Part shown: one piece after another, positions 52,601 to 61,927 of the stretch
Layout of the letters: every line of letters starts with the position of its first letter
How positions within the stretch are numbered: the stretch's first letter is position 1
Assembly (NCBI RefSeq): GCF_005144415.1
Contig: NZ_SWJE01000015.1
Coordinates: 186,001-250,000, forward strand
Source of the DNA: Trinickia terrae
Lineage (GTDB): Bacteria > Pseudomonadota > Gammaproteobacteria > Burkholderiales > Burkholderiaceae
Direction of reading: 5' to 3'
Length of the DNA: 64,000 nt
Translations under genes and position numbers: made by a program
Notes under the pieces: generated by a model
Database searches by the model: none
Told to the model about the DNA's origin: nothing
What the model saw: only the letters and a program-made list of their open reading frames with translations

Positions 52601-54034
52601 ATGCCACATGTACTGATAGTCGACGACGATCCGAACACCCGCGACGCGCTGGCTCAGGTCATCGGCACCGACGGTCTGACGACGGCGACGGCGGGCGATT
52701 TGCGCGAGGCGCGCATCCAGCTCGTGCGGCAGACGCCGGACGTCGTGTTCACCGACCTCAAGCTGCCCGACGGCAGCGGCGTCGATCTGTTCGCGGATCT
52801 CGATCCGCGCTCGGGCGTCGAGTTCATCGTCATCACCGGTCACGCGACCGTGGAATCCGCGGTGAGCGCGCTGAAGATGGGCGCGGCGGACTACCTCGTC
52901 AAGCCGGTCAACCTGCAGCGCGTGAAGGCGATTCTCGACCGCCTGCCGCGCCCGGGCGACTTGAAGGCGCAGATCGGCTCGCTGCGCGGCGAGCTGCGCC
53001 GGATGGGCCGCTTTGGCTTGATGTCCGGCAGCTCGCCGGCGATGCAGGAGGTCTACGACCAGATCGGGCGCGTCGCGCCGACGGCCGCATCGGTGCTGCT
53101 CGTCGGCGAATCGGGCACGGGCAAGGAGGTCGCCGCCCAGACGCTGCACGAGCTGAGCCTGCGCCGCCGCCACGCGTTTCTCGCCGTCAATTGCGGGGCG
53201 ATCTCGCCGAACCTGATCGAATCGGAAATGTTCGGCCACGAGCGCGGCTCGTTCACGGGCGCGGACCGCCAGCACAAGGGCTATTTCGAGCGTGCCGACG
53301 GCGGCACGCTCTTTCTCGACGAAATCACCGAGATGCCGGCCGAGCTGCAGGTGAAGCTCCTGCGCGTGCTGGAGACAGGCGTGTTCATGCGCGTGGGCAT
53401 GGCCAAGGAGATCGAGACCGACGTGCGCGTGATCGCCGCGACCAATCGCGATCCCGAAGAGGCGGTGCTCGAAGGCAAGCTGCGTCTCGACCTCTATCAC
53501 CGGCTCAACGTGTTCCCGATCAGCCTGCCGCCGCTGCGCGAGCGCGGCAGCGACGTCGGCCTGCTCGCGCAGGCGTTTCTCGACGAGCTCAACGAGGCTC
53601 ACGGCACGAAGAGACAGTTCCCGCCGACCGTGAAGGAGATGATGTCGTCGTATCCGTGGCCGGGGAACGTGCGCGAGCTGAAGAACTACGTGCAGCGCGC
53701 CTACATCATGGCGAGCCCGGGTTCGAACACGACGGCGACGGTGCCGCTGCAGATCTCGCTGTCCAAGCCGTCGACAGGCACTGCGGTGACGATTCCGTTC
53801 GGCACCTCGCTCGCCGAAGCCGACCGCCAGCTCATTCTCGCCACGCTCGAGCAGTGCGGCGGCGTCAAGACGCGTGCGGCCGAGATCCTCGGCATCAGCT
53901 TGAAGACGCTCTACAACCGGCTCGTCGAATACGGCGACGACAGCAAGAAGACGGCGTCGGGCGAAGCCTCGTCAGACGCGGGCGAGGCTTCGGCGGAGGC
54001 GGGCGGGGCGGGCACGCGGGGTGCGGCGGCTTGA
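52601..54034 (+). CDS. NtrC-family sigma-54 response regulator
   Basis: 477 aa. Receiver domain (~1-120): VDDDPNTRDALAQV, phospho-Asp in FTDLKLPDGSG, VITGH, Lys in YLVKPVN. The AAA+ domain (~145-385) has Walker A GESGTGKEVAAQT, GSFTGA loop, Walker [13 protein letters not shown] and SYPWPGNVRELKNYVQRAY. The Fis-type [20 protein letters not shown] is followed by an Ala/Gly/Ser-rich tail. It activates sigma-54 promoters when phosphorylated. No cognate kinase is adjacent. Its neighbours include a receiver-less activator, otsA and rpoN. Confidence 0.93.
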   Translation: MPHVLIVDDDPNTRDALAQVIGTDGLTTATAGDLREARIQLVRQTPDVVFTDLKLPDGSGVDLFADLDPRSGVEFIVITGHATVESAVSALKMGAADYLVKPVNLQRVKAILDRLPRPGDLKAQIGSLRGELRRMGRFGLMSGSSPAMQEVYDQIGRVAPTAASVLLVGESGTGKEVAAQTLHELSLRRRHAFLAVNCGAISPNLIESEMFGHERGSFTGADRQHKGYFERADGGTLFLDEITEMPAELQVKLLRVLETGVFMRVGMAKEIETDVRVIAATNRDPEEAVLEGKLRLDLYHRLNVFPISLPPLRERGSDVGLLAQAFLDELNEAHGTKRQFPPTVKEMMSSYPWPGNVRELKNYVQRAYIMASPGSNTTATVPLQISLSKPSTGTAVTIPFGTSLAEADRQLILATLEQCGGVKTRAAEILGISLKTLYNRLVEYGDDSKKTASGEASSDAGEASAEAGGAGTRGAAA

Positions 54035-54201
54035 GGCGAGGCAGCGAAAGTCCGCCGCACGGACTCGGCCCCATCGGCCGCCGATGTACAGGTTACAAAT
54101 CTTGCGCAATTGTTACCGCACGAAGACGCGTGCCAGCGTCTAGACTAATTCTTTGACATCCCCGCTTGGGGCGCTCGCCTTCCTTTTGCCGGAGGCATCA
54201 C

Positions 54202-54420
54202 ATGAGACACCCAGCCTTGCGGCGCTCTGCGCGCCATGCCCAGAAGCGCGAAATGCGCAGCAGTTCGGGCGGCGGCGCTCCGCCGCCGTCCTCACACGAT
54301 CCCGCCTCGCAAAACCGTCCCGCGCCCAACGCGCCGCCCGACGGCGATCACAACCAGGGCGGGGTGCGCCAGGAAGGCATCGAGTATCAGCGCGACCTGG
54401 GTTCCGAGCAGGACGCCTGA
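54202..54420 (+). CDS. Small disordered hydrophilic protein
   Basis: 72 aa with a good ribosome binding site (GGAGG, 7 nt before the ATG). A basic N-terminus (MRHPALRRSARHAQKREMR) is followed by a Ser/Gly/Pro/Asn/Asp/Gln-rich body. No hydrophobic core, so disordered; no family recognised. It is short but its ribosome binding site and position between otsA and the sigma-54 regulator support a real gene. Confidence 0.55.
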   Translation: MRHPALRRSARHAQKREMRSSSGGGAPPPSSHDPASQNRPAPNAPPDGDHNQGGVRQEGIEYQRDLGSEQDA

Positions 54421-54617
54421 GCTTTTCGCGGCACGGCTTTTCGAAAACGCTGTTCGCATGACGTCGAGCGCGCCGTGCGGCGCGTCCGCGCGCGTTGCAT
54501 TTGCATACCTATGTTTCGCTCGATAGGGCGATGTGCGGCACGCAGCTTGCATGCTGGCTACGTGGAATGAAGCGAATGCTTCGTTCATGCCATGACAACC
54601 GAAGAGGTAAAGCCGTA

Positions 54618-56039
54618 ATGAGCAGACTAATCGTGGTATCGAACCGCGTGGCGCCGACGCAGGAAGGCCTGCCCGCCGCCGGCGGCCTGGCCGTCGGCGT
54701 TCTCGATGCGCTGCAGGAAACCGGCGGGGTCTGGTTCGGATGGAGCGGCGAGATCGTCGGCGAAGCGGGCGAGCCCGTCATCGAGAAGCAAGGCAACGTG
54801 ACATACGCGACGGTCGGACTCTCGCGCCGCGACTACGACCAGTACTACCGAGGATTTTCGAACGCGACGCTGTGGCCGGCGTTTCACTACCGCACCGACC
54901 TCGCGCGCTACGACAGGCAGGAATACGCGGGCTATCAGCGCGTGAACGCGAGGCTCGCGAAGCAATTGAAGGCGCTGCTGCGGCCCGACGACATCGTCTG
55001 GGTCCACGACTATCACCTGCTGCCGTTCGCCGCGTGCCTGCGCGAGCTGGGCGTGCGCAATCCGATCGGCTTTTTCCTGCACATTCCGTTTCCGGTTCCC
55101 GAGATGCTGCGCACCGTGCCGCCGCACGAAGCGCTCGTAAAGCAGATGTGCAGCTACGACGTGATCGGCTTCCAGACCGAGACGGACCGCCAGTCGTTCG
55201 TCGACTATCTCGAGCGCGGCGGGTTCGGCACGGCGAGCGACGACGGCATGGTCCACGCGCACGGGCATATGTTCAAGGCCGCCGCCTATCCGATCGGCGT
55301 CTATCCCGACGCGATCGCCAAAGCCGCCGTGCAGTTCTCCGACCGCAAGCCCGTCAGGGCGCTGCGCGATGCGATGCGCGGCCGCCGGCTCATCATGAGC
55401 GTCGACAGGCTCGACTACTCGAAGGGGCTCGTCGAGCGCTTCCAGGCATTCGAGCGTTTCCTGCTCAATGCGCCGGGCTGGCATGGGCGCGTCTCGCTCG
55501 TGCAGGTCGCACCGCCGACCCGCTCGGACGTGCAGACCTACCAGCGCATCCGCCAGACCCTCGAAGGCGAGGCGGGGCGCATCAACGGCCGCTTCGCGCA
55601 GCTCGACTGGACGCCGATCCAGTACCTCAACCGCAAGTACGAGCGCAACCTGCTGATGGCGTTCTTCAGGATGTCGCAGGTCGGCTACGTGACGCCGCTG
55701 CGCGACGGCATGAACCTCGTCGCGAAGGAGTACGTGGCCTCGCAGGATCCGGCGGACCCCGGCGTGCTCGTGCTGTCGCAGTTCGCGGGCGCGGCGGAGC
55801 AGTTGCCGGGCGCGCTCGTCGTGAATCCGTTCGATCTCTCGCAGATGGCCGAGGCGCTCGAGCGGGCGCTGTCGATGCCGCTCGCGGAGCGCCAGGCACG
55901 TCACGCGGACATGATGGCGCCGTTGCGCGAGATGGACCTGTCGAAGTGGCGCGATACGTTCCTGGCCGATCTCGGGCATGTCGCGACGGCGGCCACGGTT
56001 ACGCGCAACGCGGTGAAGTTCGCGAATCTCGCGGCGTGA
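54618..56039 (+). CDS. otsA: Trehalose-6-phosphate synthase
   Basis: 473 aa, GT20 family. It joins UDP-glucose and glucose-6-phosphate. Signatures: LIVVSNRVAP, GGLAVGVLDAL, VWVHDYHLLPFAACLRELGV, FLHIPFP, VDRLDYSKGLVERFQAFERFL and PLRDGMNLVAKEYVASQ with the UDP-glucose-binding Glu. The start at 54618 gives the usual MSRLIVVSNR N-terminus. No otsB (phosphatase) lies nearby, so the second step must be encoded elsewhere. Trehalose protects against osmotic and desiccation stress, in keeping with the stress-type genes that follow. Confidence 0.96.
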   Translation: MSRLIVVSNRVAPTQEGLPAAGGLAVGVLDALQETGGVWFGWSGEIVGEAGEPVIEKQGNVTYATVGLSRRDYDQYYRGFSNATLWPAFHYRTDLARYDRQEYAGYQRVNARLAKQLKALLRPDDIVWVHDYHLLPFAACLRELGVRNPIGFFLHIPFPVPEMLRTVPPHEALVKQMCSYDVIGFQTETDRQSFVDYLERGGFGTASDDGMVHAHGHMFKAAAYPIGVYPDAIAKAAVQFSDRKPVRALRDAMRGRRLIMSVDRLDYSKGLVERFQAFERFLLNAPGWHGRVSLVQVAPPTRSDVQTYQRIRQTLEGEAGRINGRFAQLDWTPIQYLNRKYERNLLMAFFRMSQVGYVTPLRDGMNLVAKEYVASQDPADPGVLVLSQFAGAAEQLPGALVVNPFDLSQMAEALERALSMPLAERQARHADMMAPLREMDLSKWRDTFLADLGHVATAATVTRNAVKFANLAA

Positions 56040-56067
56040 TGTGGTGACGCGGTGACGCCGTGAAACG

Positions 56068-56104
56068 AAGCACGGGCTCGACGATTCGAGCCCGTGCTTT
56101 TTTG
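56068..56104. terminator. Strong intrinsic terminator, otsA (and rpoN side)
   Basis: GCACGGGCTCG/CGAGCCCGTGC (56070-56097) with a 6-nt loop and a T6 run on the plus strand; the opposite strand has only a weak T-rich tail. Confidence 0.9.
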
Positions 56105-56132
56105 CGGAAGGACGCGCGCGGTTCGTCGGCGC

Positions 56133-57614
56133 TCAGCGCTGCCGCAGTTGTGCGGGCGGCACCTTCATCTGGTTGCGGTACTTGGCGACCGTGCGTCGCG
56201 CGACGATCATTCCTTCCTGCGTCAGCAGCTTCGCGAGGCTCACGTCGGAAAGCGGATCGTGTACATCCTCCTGCGCGATCAGCTCCTTGATCACCGCGCG
56301 CACCGCCGCCGCGGAGCAGCGGCCGCCGGTCTCGGTCGCGAGCTTGCGCGGGAAGAAATGCCTGAACTCGAAGATGCCGCGCGGCGTCGCCATGTACTTG
56401 TTGCTCGAGGCGCGCGAGACGGTCGATTCGTGCAGGCCGAGCTCGTCGGCGACTTCGCGCAGCACGAGCGGCTTCAACGCGATTTCGCCGTAGTCGAAGA
56501 ACGCCTTCTGGTGCGCGACGATGCACTCGGCGACGCGCTGGATCGTCGTGAAGCGCTGCTCGGCGTTGCGCAGCAGCCAGCGCGCTTCCTGCAGCTGCTG
56601 GGCGAGCGGCGAGCCGCTCGTGCCCGGCGCCTGCGCGAACATCTCTGCGTACAGGCGATGGATGCGCGTGCGCGGCAGCACGGCCGGATTGACCGTGACG
56701 GCCCATTGGTTCCTCACCTGACGCACGATCACGTCGGGCACCACGTAGTTGTCGGCATCGGGCACGTACGCTTCGCCGGGCTTCGGGTCGAGCCTTCTCA
56801 CGAGCAGGCTCGCGACGCGCAGCGCGTCGGCCGAGCAGCCGAGCTGCTTTTGCAGCTCGGCGTGCTCGCGGCGCGCGAGGCGCTCGAGATGATGTTCGGC
56901 GATCTCGAGCGCGAGCGCGCGGCCCGGCGTGTCTTCCTGCAACGCCTGCAATTGCAGGCTCAGGCATTCGGCGAGCGAGCGCGCGCCGACGCCCGGCTTG
57001 TCGAGCGTCTGCACGAGCCGCAGCGCGACGCGCAACTCCTCTTCGGCGAGCGGCGGCTCGGCCTTGCAGACCTGGGCGAGCTCGGCGAGCGGCTCGCGCA
57101 GATAGCCATCGTCGTCGAGCGCTTCGATGACCATCTGGGCGACAGCGTGGTCGCGGTCGTTGAGCGGATACACGTTCAGGAGGACGTGGAGCTGCTCGTG
57201 CATGGTCGGCTGTGAATGCGCCCAGGCGCCGGGGTCGGCGTCTTCCGAATCGCCGTGGGGCCGCGCGAGCGTGCCGCCCGGCCAGTCGTTGGCGTACTCG
57301 TTGACGTATTCATTTGTGTATTCGCCCGCCGGCTCGTCCGGTGCGGCGAGGGCGGCGGTGTCGGCGCTCGGCGAATCGGGCACGGGCGCAGCGCCGGCAT
57401 CGTAAGCGGCGTGGAGCTCGCCGGCGGCATCGGCGGCCGGCTCGGCGTCTTCCTGCGCGGGCTCGTCGAGTTCGAGGAACGGGTTGCTGTCGAGCGCCTG
57501 GCGCAGCTCATGCTGGAATTCGAGCGACGAAAGCTGGAGCAGGCGCACCGATTGTTGCAGGCGCGGCGTCAGCGCTACATGCTGCTTTTGATGGAGTTCG
57601 AGAATAGGCGGCAT
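56133..57614 (-). CDS. rpoN: RNA polymerase sigma-54 factor
   Basis: 493 aa. Region I (LELHQKQHVALTPRLQQSVRLLQLSSLEFQHELRQAL, Gln/Leu-rich, binds activators), an acidic region II (~70 residues, with a NEYVNEYAND-like repeat), the core-binding domain and the C-terminal DNA-binding region with the RpoN box ARRTVAKYR. The ATG at 57614 gives the family start MPPILELHQKQ. No lptB, hpf or ptsN genes flank it, unlike the usual rpoN locus, so it may be the additional rpoN2-type copy seen in Burkholderia. Two sigma-54 activators lie within 6 kb. Confidence 0.93.
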   Translation of the reverse strand: MPPILELHQKQHVALTPRLQQSVRLLQLSSLEFQHELRQALDSNPFLELDEPAQEDAEPAADAAGELHAAYDAGAAPVPDSPSADTAALAAPDEPAGEYTNEYVNEYANDWPGGTLARPHGDSEDADPGAWAHSQPTMHEQLHVLLNVYPLNDRDHAVAQMVIEALDDDGYLREPLAELAQVCKAEPPLAEEELRVALRLVQTLDKPGVGARSLAECLSLQLQALQEDTPGRALALEIAEHHLERLARREHAELQKQLGCSADALRVASLLVRRLDPKPGEAYVPDADNYVVPDVIVRQVRNQWAVTVNPAVLPRTRIHRLYAEMFAQAPGTSGSPLAQQLQEARWLLRNAEQRFTTIQRVAECIVAHQKAFFDYGEIALKPLVLREVADELGLHESTVSRASSNKYMATPRGIFEFRHFFPRKLATETGGRCSAAAVRAVIKELIAQEDVHDPLSDVSLAKLLTQEGMIVARRTVAKYRNQMKVPPAQLRQR

Positions 57615-57776
57615 TTTGAGCGTCCTGTCGTTAGCAAGGATCGCTCCTGTCCTGCAATGGCCGTACCAGTTTTCGCAAGTGCCTGATTCTTGGAGATTTT
57701 GATTTTCTGCAGGCGCTTGCGAAGGGCATTTTTTACAACGCGCCCGGCAAAAGCGCGGCACGTTTTGTGCAGCTTC

Positions 57777-58223
57777 TCAGTGCGGCATGTGCTGGCTGTG
57801 CAACGCGCGGATGCGCTCTTGGTTCTCGCGCACACTCCGATACTGCCGTTCGACGACTTGCCGCACGTCGGCCGGCAAGTCCGCGCCGAGCGCCATCCGG
57901 TAGTGCTGCTCGGCGCTGTCTTCGCCGCGCTCGCATTCGGCGAGGATCGCTTCGTCGCTGCGCCCCGAAACGAGTGTCTTCATGCCGAGCCAGCCGCGAT
58001 GCAGCGCGCCGCTCATCGAGCCGTGGTTTTCCGGCTTGCCGCCGAGTCCGCGCACGAGGTCCTGCAATTCGCGCGCGGCCCGCGTGCAATCGTTCGCCCG
58101 GCTCGAGAACAGGAGCTTCAATTGCCGGTCGAGCGTGGCTTCTGCGGCCTTGTGATATTCGCGCTCGCCGTCTTTCGACGCTTCGGTCAGATCGTTCAGC
58201 ACCGCAATGACATCAGTCGCCAT
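57777..58223 (-). CDS. DUF2383/PA2169-type four-helix-bundle protein
   Basis: 148 aa, almost entirely helical. ATDVIAVLNDLTEASKDGEREYHKAAE begins the first helix, and two pairs of His/Glu-like residues (EREYHKAAE, SAEQHYRMAL) recall the ferritin-like PA2169 family, whose function is unknown. It is soluble with no signal peptide, and lies among stress-type genes (glycine-zipper protein, otsA). Confidence 0.85.
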   Translation of the reverse strand: MATDVIAVLNDLTEASKDGEREYHKAAEATLDRQLKLLFSSRANDCTRAARELQDLVRGLGGKPENHGSMSGALHRGWLGMKTLVSGRSDEAILAECERGEDSAEQHYRMALGADLPADVRQVVERQYRSVRENQERIRALHSQHMPH

Positions 58224-58334
58224 GGGAACCTCCTCAGTCTAGATGGCGCGCAACGGCGCGGCTCGCGCGCCGCGCGCGGTCCATCGCTCATGCATGGGCC
58301 ATGCCTGCGCCCGTCGTACCCGTTGCGTTTGCCG

Positions 58335-58919
58335 CTACGCTTCGCGCTGGTTCATCTCGCCGATCGGCGTCGGCGTTGCGGTCGGATCGAAGTCGGACCA
58401 GCGGCCTTGCTGCCAGCGTCCCGTCGCGCGCTCGATCGCGGTGCCGCCCGCCTCGCGCAGCACGGCGGCGGCTTCCATCTGGTTGTCCGGCGAGACATGC
58501 ACGGCGACGAGCACGCAGAAATCGCGCGGTTCGTGGTGCACGGCATGCGCGACGGTCTCGCGAAGCGGCGGCGCGGTGCTCGCTCGGTCGTGGAGCGTCG
58601 TGCCGATCATCGCGCCGATATAGGCGCCGACGCCCGCCGCGATCACCGCGACCAGAAGCGACGCCGAGATCGCCATGACGATCGCCACGCCGGCGATTGC
58701 GCCGGCCACCGCGCCGATCGTGGCGCCCCGGCTGGGGCCCTTGATGCCGTGCAGCACGGCGGCGCTCGGATATTCGGACGACCCGCGCGCGTGCTGCCCG
58801 CGCGGATTCATGAAGAACAGATTGACGTCTTCCTCGACGAAGCCTCGATTGAGCAATTGCTGTGCGGCGGCTTCGGCGGCGGGGAAAGTGGTGAAGCGTC
58901 CAGCGACGATGAGTGACAT
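58335..58919 (-). CDS. Glycine-zipper membrane protein with YflT-like N-terminus (stress protein)
   Basis: 194 aa. The N-terminal ~60 residues (AGRFTTFPAAEAAAQQLLNRGFVEEDVNLFFMNP) resemble the heat-induced/general-stress YflT domain. Residues ~65-110 are a hydrophobic glycine zipper (GATIGAVAGAIAGVAIVMAISASLLVAVIAAGVGAYIGAMIG) that could span the membrane twice. The C-terminal part (DFCVLVAVHVSPDNQMEAAAVLREAGGTAIERA) has a ferredoxin-like pattern. It lies next to the DUF2383 gene. Confidence 0.78.
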   Translation of the reverse strand: MSLIVAGRFTTFPAAEAAAQQLLNRGFVEEDVNLFFMNPRGQHARGSSEYPSAAVLHGIKGPSRGATIGAVAGAIAGVAIVMAISASLLVAVIAAGVGAYIGAMIGTTLHDRASTAPPLRETVAHAVHHEPRDFCVLVAVHVSPDNQMEAAAVLREAGGTAIERATGRWQQGRWSDFDPTATPTPIGEMNQREA

Positions 58920-59067
58920 GGCGGCTCCTTGGCATTGATCAACCATGCGAAGAGGCCCGGCGCCCCGCCGCAACAATACGTGACGCGGGCACAACCTTAG
59001 ACTGCCGCCTCGTATGCGAGTGCGGCAGGTGCGGGTTTTTGCGGAGATTGTCCGGATTGCCGGATGG

Positions 59068-60447
59068 TCAGGCCGTGCGCGGCTGCGTCACGCGCAGCGT
59101 GCTGACGACCGCGGCGACGGCGGCGAACCCCGCCGCCACGTATAGCGCCACAGTCGGCCCGCTGACCGGCGCGATGCCGAAGATCAGCGCCACGAGTGCG
59201 GCGCCGAGCGTCTGTCCCGTAAGGCGCGCGGTGCCGAGCATGCCGCTTGCGCCGCCGCTGCGCTCGCGCGGCGCCGACGCCAGCAAGGTCCGGTTGTTCG
59301 GCGACTGGAAGATGCCGAAGCCGGCGCCGCACAGCGCCATGCGCCAGACGATCGCGGCCGGCGGCGGATGCGCGCCGAGCGTGGCGAGCAGCACGAGCCC
59401 CGCCGCCAGCGCGGCGAGCCCCACGCCGCCGAGGAGCCCGGCCGAATAGCGGTCCGACAGCATGCCCGAGAGCGGCGCCGCGAACACGATCGCAAAGGGC
59501 CAGGGGGTGATCAGGAGCCCCGTCTGCACTTGCGAGAGCCCGAGCGTGTTCTGGAACAGGAACGGCAGTGACACGAACGCGAGCATCTGCGCGCAGAACG
59601 AGCAGACCGAAGTGCCGATCGAGAGCGCGAACACGGGGATCTTCAGCAGGTCGACGGGCAGGAGCGGCGCGGCTTGCGTCAGCTGCCGGCGCACGAAGAA
59701 GTAGCCGACCACCACGGCCCCGAGCAGTTGCGCCGCCGCATAGCCGGCTCGCTCGCCGTGGCCGAGACCGTCGATCGCGAAGATCATCAGGCCGAACACG
59801 AAGGCGTTCATCACCGCGCTCACGTAGTCGTACGGCGATTCGTGGCCGGGGTTGACCGGCAGCGCCCGGAGCGCGCCCGTCGTCGCCGCGACGCCGATGG
59901 GCACGTTGATCGCGAACAGCCACGGCCAGTTCGCGACCGACAGCACCGCGGAGGCGACGGTCGGCCCGACTGCCGACGATACTGCGACCACCATCGCGTT
60001 GATCGCGATGCCGCGCCCGAGATGCGCGCGCGGATAGATCATGCGCACGAGCGCGGTGTTGACGCTCATGATGCCCGCCGCGCCGAAGCCCTGAATCACG
60101 CGCGCGAGCGCGAGCATCGGCAGCGTCGAGGAGAGGGCGCAGCCGAGCGAGGCGACGGTGAAGAGCGCGAGCCCCGCTGTATAGACGCGCTGGTAGCCGA
60201 TGCGGTCGCCGAGCGAGGCGAGCGGCAGCAGTGAGATTGTGATCGAGAGCTGATAGGCGTTGATGACCCAGATCGACGCCGCCGCGCTGGCGTGGAGGTC
60301 GCGTGCGATGGTCGGGAGGGCGACGTTGGCGATGGCGCTGTCGAGCACCGCGAGCGTGATGCCGAGCGCCACGACGACGATGGCCCAATAGCGTTGCGGC
60401 AGGGGCAGGCCTTGTTCTTGTTCGTTTTGCTGCGCGGCCTGCCGCAT
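59068..60447 (-). CDS. MFS drug:H+ antiporter-type exporter (DHA2-like)
   Basis: 459 aa, multi-helix. The N-terminal signature YWAIVVVALGITLAVLDSAIANVALPTIARDL is typical of the EmrB/QacA (DHA2) family. Conserved motif A follows as ASLGDRIGYQRVYTAGLALF and motif C as GPTVASAVLSVANWPWLFAINVPIG. No membrane-fusion protein (emrA) is adjacent. It probably exports a toxic compound; the substrate is unknown. It lies 10 bp after the PEBP-like gene on the same strand and may be co-transcribed. Confidence 0.88.
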   Translation of the reverse strand: MRQAAQQNEQEQGLPLPQRYWAIVVVALGITLAVLDSAIANVALPTIARDLHASAAASIWVINAYQLSITISLLPLASLGDRIGYQRVYTAGLALFTVASLGCALSSTLPMLALARVIQGFGAAGIMSVNTALVRMIYPRAHLGRGIAINAMVVAVSSAVGPTVASAVLSVANWPWLFAINVPIGVAATTGALRALPVNPGHESPYDYVSAVMNAFVFGLMIFAIDGLGHGERAGYAAAQLLGAVVVGYFFVRRQLTQAAPLLPVDLLKIPVFALSIGTSVCSFCAQMLAFVSLPFLFQNTLGLSQVQTGLLITPWPFAIVFAAPLSGMLSDRYSAGLLGGVGLAALAAGLVLLATLGAHPPPAAIVWRMALCGAGFGIFQSPNNRTLLASAPRERSGGASGMLGTARLTGQTLGAALVALIFGIAPVSGPTVALYVAAGFAAVAAVVSTLRVTQPRTA

Positions 60448-60457
60448 CGTGTCTCGC

Positions 60458-60967
60458 TTACTTGAGCTCGTAAAGACCGGTGTAGGTGGTCGAGTCGATT
60501 TCGTTCAGATGCGTCATGAAGCGCGCGACGGCATTGGTCGTCTCGGCGCTGATCGGCAATTGCGCGACCTTGAGCGCATGCAGGCGGTAGATGTAGCGAT
60601 GGGTCCGGTCGCCGCGCGGGGGCGCAGCGCCGCCGAAGCCCGGCGTGCCGTAGTCGTTCCTCACCTGCAGCGCGCCGGCCGGCAGCAGGCTGCCGTCGGC
60701 CGTGCCGGCGTTGCGCGGCAGCGAGCGCACGTCGACCGGGATGTTGACCACGACCCAGTGCCAGAAGCCGCTGCCCGTCGGCGCGTCGGGATCGTGGATC
60801 GTGAGCGCGAAGCTTTGCGTGCCTTCCGGCGGCGCTTCCCATTGCAGTGCCGGCGAGGTGTTGCCGCCTTCGCCATCCACGCCGAACGCCTTGTCGTTCA
60901 TTTCCTGCGCTTTCGTCATGAAGCCGTTGGCTGGGAAGTCGTCGGACCAGAGTTTGAAATCTGCCAT
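60458..60967 (-). CDS. YbhB/YbcL family (PEBP-like) protein
   Basis: 169 aa. Phosphatidylethanolamine-binding-protein fold: LQWEAPPEGTQSFALTIHDPDAPTGSGFWHWVVVNIP, NDYGTPGFGGAAPPRGDRTHRYIYRLHALK. The DPDAP and GxHRYxF-like motifs form the ligand pocket. Bacterial YbhB/YbcL proteins have no firm function; some alter host-cell kinase signalling. No signal peptide here, so cytosolic. The start at 60967 has AGGAGGC-type site. Upstream 61000-61206 is non-coding. Confidence 0.9.
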   Translation of the reverse strand: MADFKLWSDDFPANGFMTKAQEMNDKAFGVDGEGGNTSPALQWEAPPEGTQSFALTIHDPDAPTGSGFWHWVVVNIPVDVRSLPRNAGTADGSLLPAGALQVRNDYGTPGFGGAAPPRGDRTHRYIYRLHALKVAQLPISAETTNAVARFMTHLNEIDSTTYTGLYELK

Positions 60968-61206
60968 GGGATGCCTCCTTTAAACAGGGGTTCGAGATAG
61001 GGCGGATGGGCGCTGTCGCGAGAGACGGAGTGTGACACCGCGTGTGGCACATCGTGGCCCGTTCGGCGAGCGCGACGGTGAGCCAACCGAGTGTATCACC
61101 GCATGCCGCGCGGCGATGACTGGTATATCCGGAACCATCGAGCGGTCGCGGCGGGCCAGGCGCAAGACGAACGGGAGGTCGCCGTGATGGCGTAAGCGAG
61201 GGGCGC

Positions 61207-61899
61207 TTACGCGTTGACTGCATCGCTTGGCAGGCCCTCGAGACGACCCAGCGATGTCGGATTGCTCCACAAACCTCCCAGGTAGTCGAACCGCGTTTGT
61301 TCTTTGACATGTTGCAGATAGCGGTGCAGCCAAAGCGGCAATTGCACCTCGGGCACGAGATAGAGCGCCCACAGGTGGGCGGCGACCACGATGTCGACGA
61401 TCGTCAGTTTGCTGCTCTCGTGCGAGCGTCCCGCCAGGATGGGCCGGAGTTCGGCAAAGAACCGCGGCAAGGCGGCGCGGTACGGGTCGCGGTTCGCGAG
61501 GATCTCGGCGAGCGAGCCTCGCTTCTTGCGCTGCTTGTCGAGAAAATAGCGCCGGGCCGAGTCGCTGAATTCCGGAAGCATCACCCAATAGGGAATGACA
61601 AGCGGGTGTATCGCATCGCCGAGCCGCTGCGCAAGCAGCACGGCGCCGGGCAGTTCGGGGCTGTCGCTGCAAAGCGAATTCGCGGGATCGACGGCCTGGA
61701 TGATCGACAGGCTCTCGTTCAGCGAGCGTCCGTCGGGCAGGGTCAAGATCGGCAGCATTTTGACGCCGGTAAGCGCCTCGGGCGTCGCACGATCGTCGTA
61801 GCCTACGATGATCGACGTGTGCTCGATGTGGAGGTAGCCGAGCGCCATCCTCACGCGGATGCAGTAAGGGCAGTGCTGAAAGTGGTAGAGCGTGTGCAT
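61207..61899 (-). CDS. grxB: Glutaredoxin 2
   Basis: 230 aa from the ATG at 61899 (an upstream TTG gives an extra, unlikely MNRRLA). The active-site CPYC sits in LYHFQHCPYCIRVRMALGYL near the N-terminus. The PILTLPDGRSLNESLSIIQAVD segment and helical C-terminal half are GST-like, as in E. coli GrxB. It reduces protein disulfides with glutathione. The next gene upstream (APH-like kinase) ends only 28 bp away on the same strand, so it may share a transcript with the kinase and RuBisCO-like genes. Confidence 0.9.
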   Translation of the reverse strand: MHTLYHFQHCPYCIRVRMALGYLHIEHTSIIVGYDDRATPEALTGVKMLPILTLPDGRSLNESLSIIQAVDPANSLCSDSPELPGAVLLAQRLGDAIHPLVIPYWVMLPEFSDSARRYFLDKQRKKRGSLAEILANRDPYRAALPRFFAELRPILAGRSHESSKLTIVDIVVAAHLWALYLVPEVQLPLWLHRYLQHVKEQTRFDYLGGLWSNPTSLGRLEGLPSDAVNA

Positions 61900-61927
61900 G
61901 GCGAGTCTTCGATTCAATGCCGGGTGT

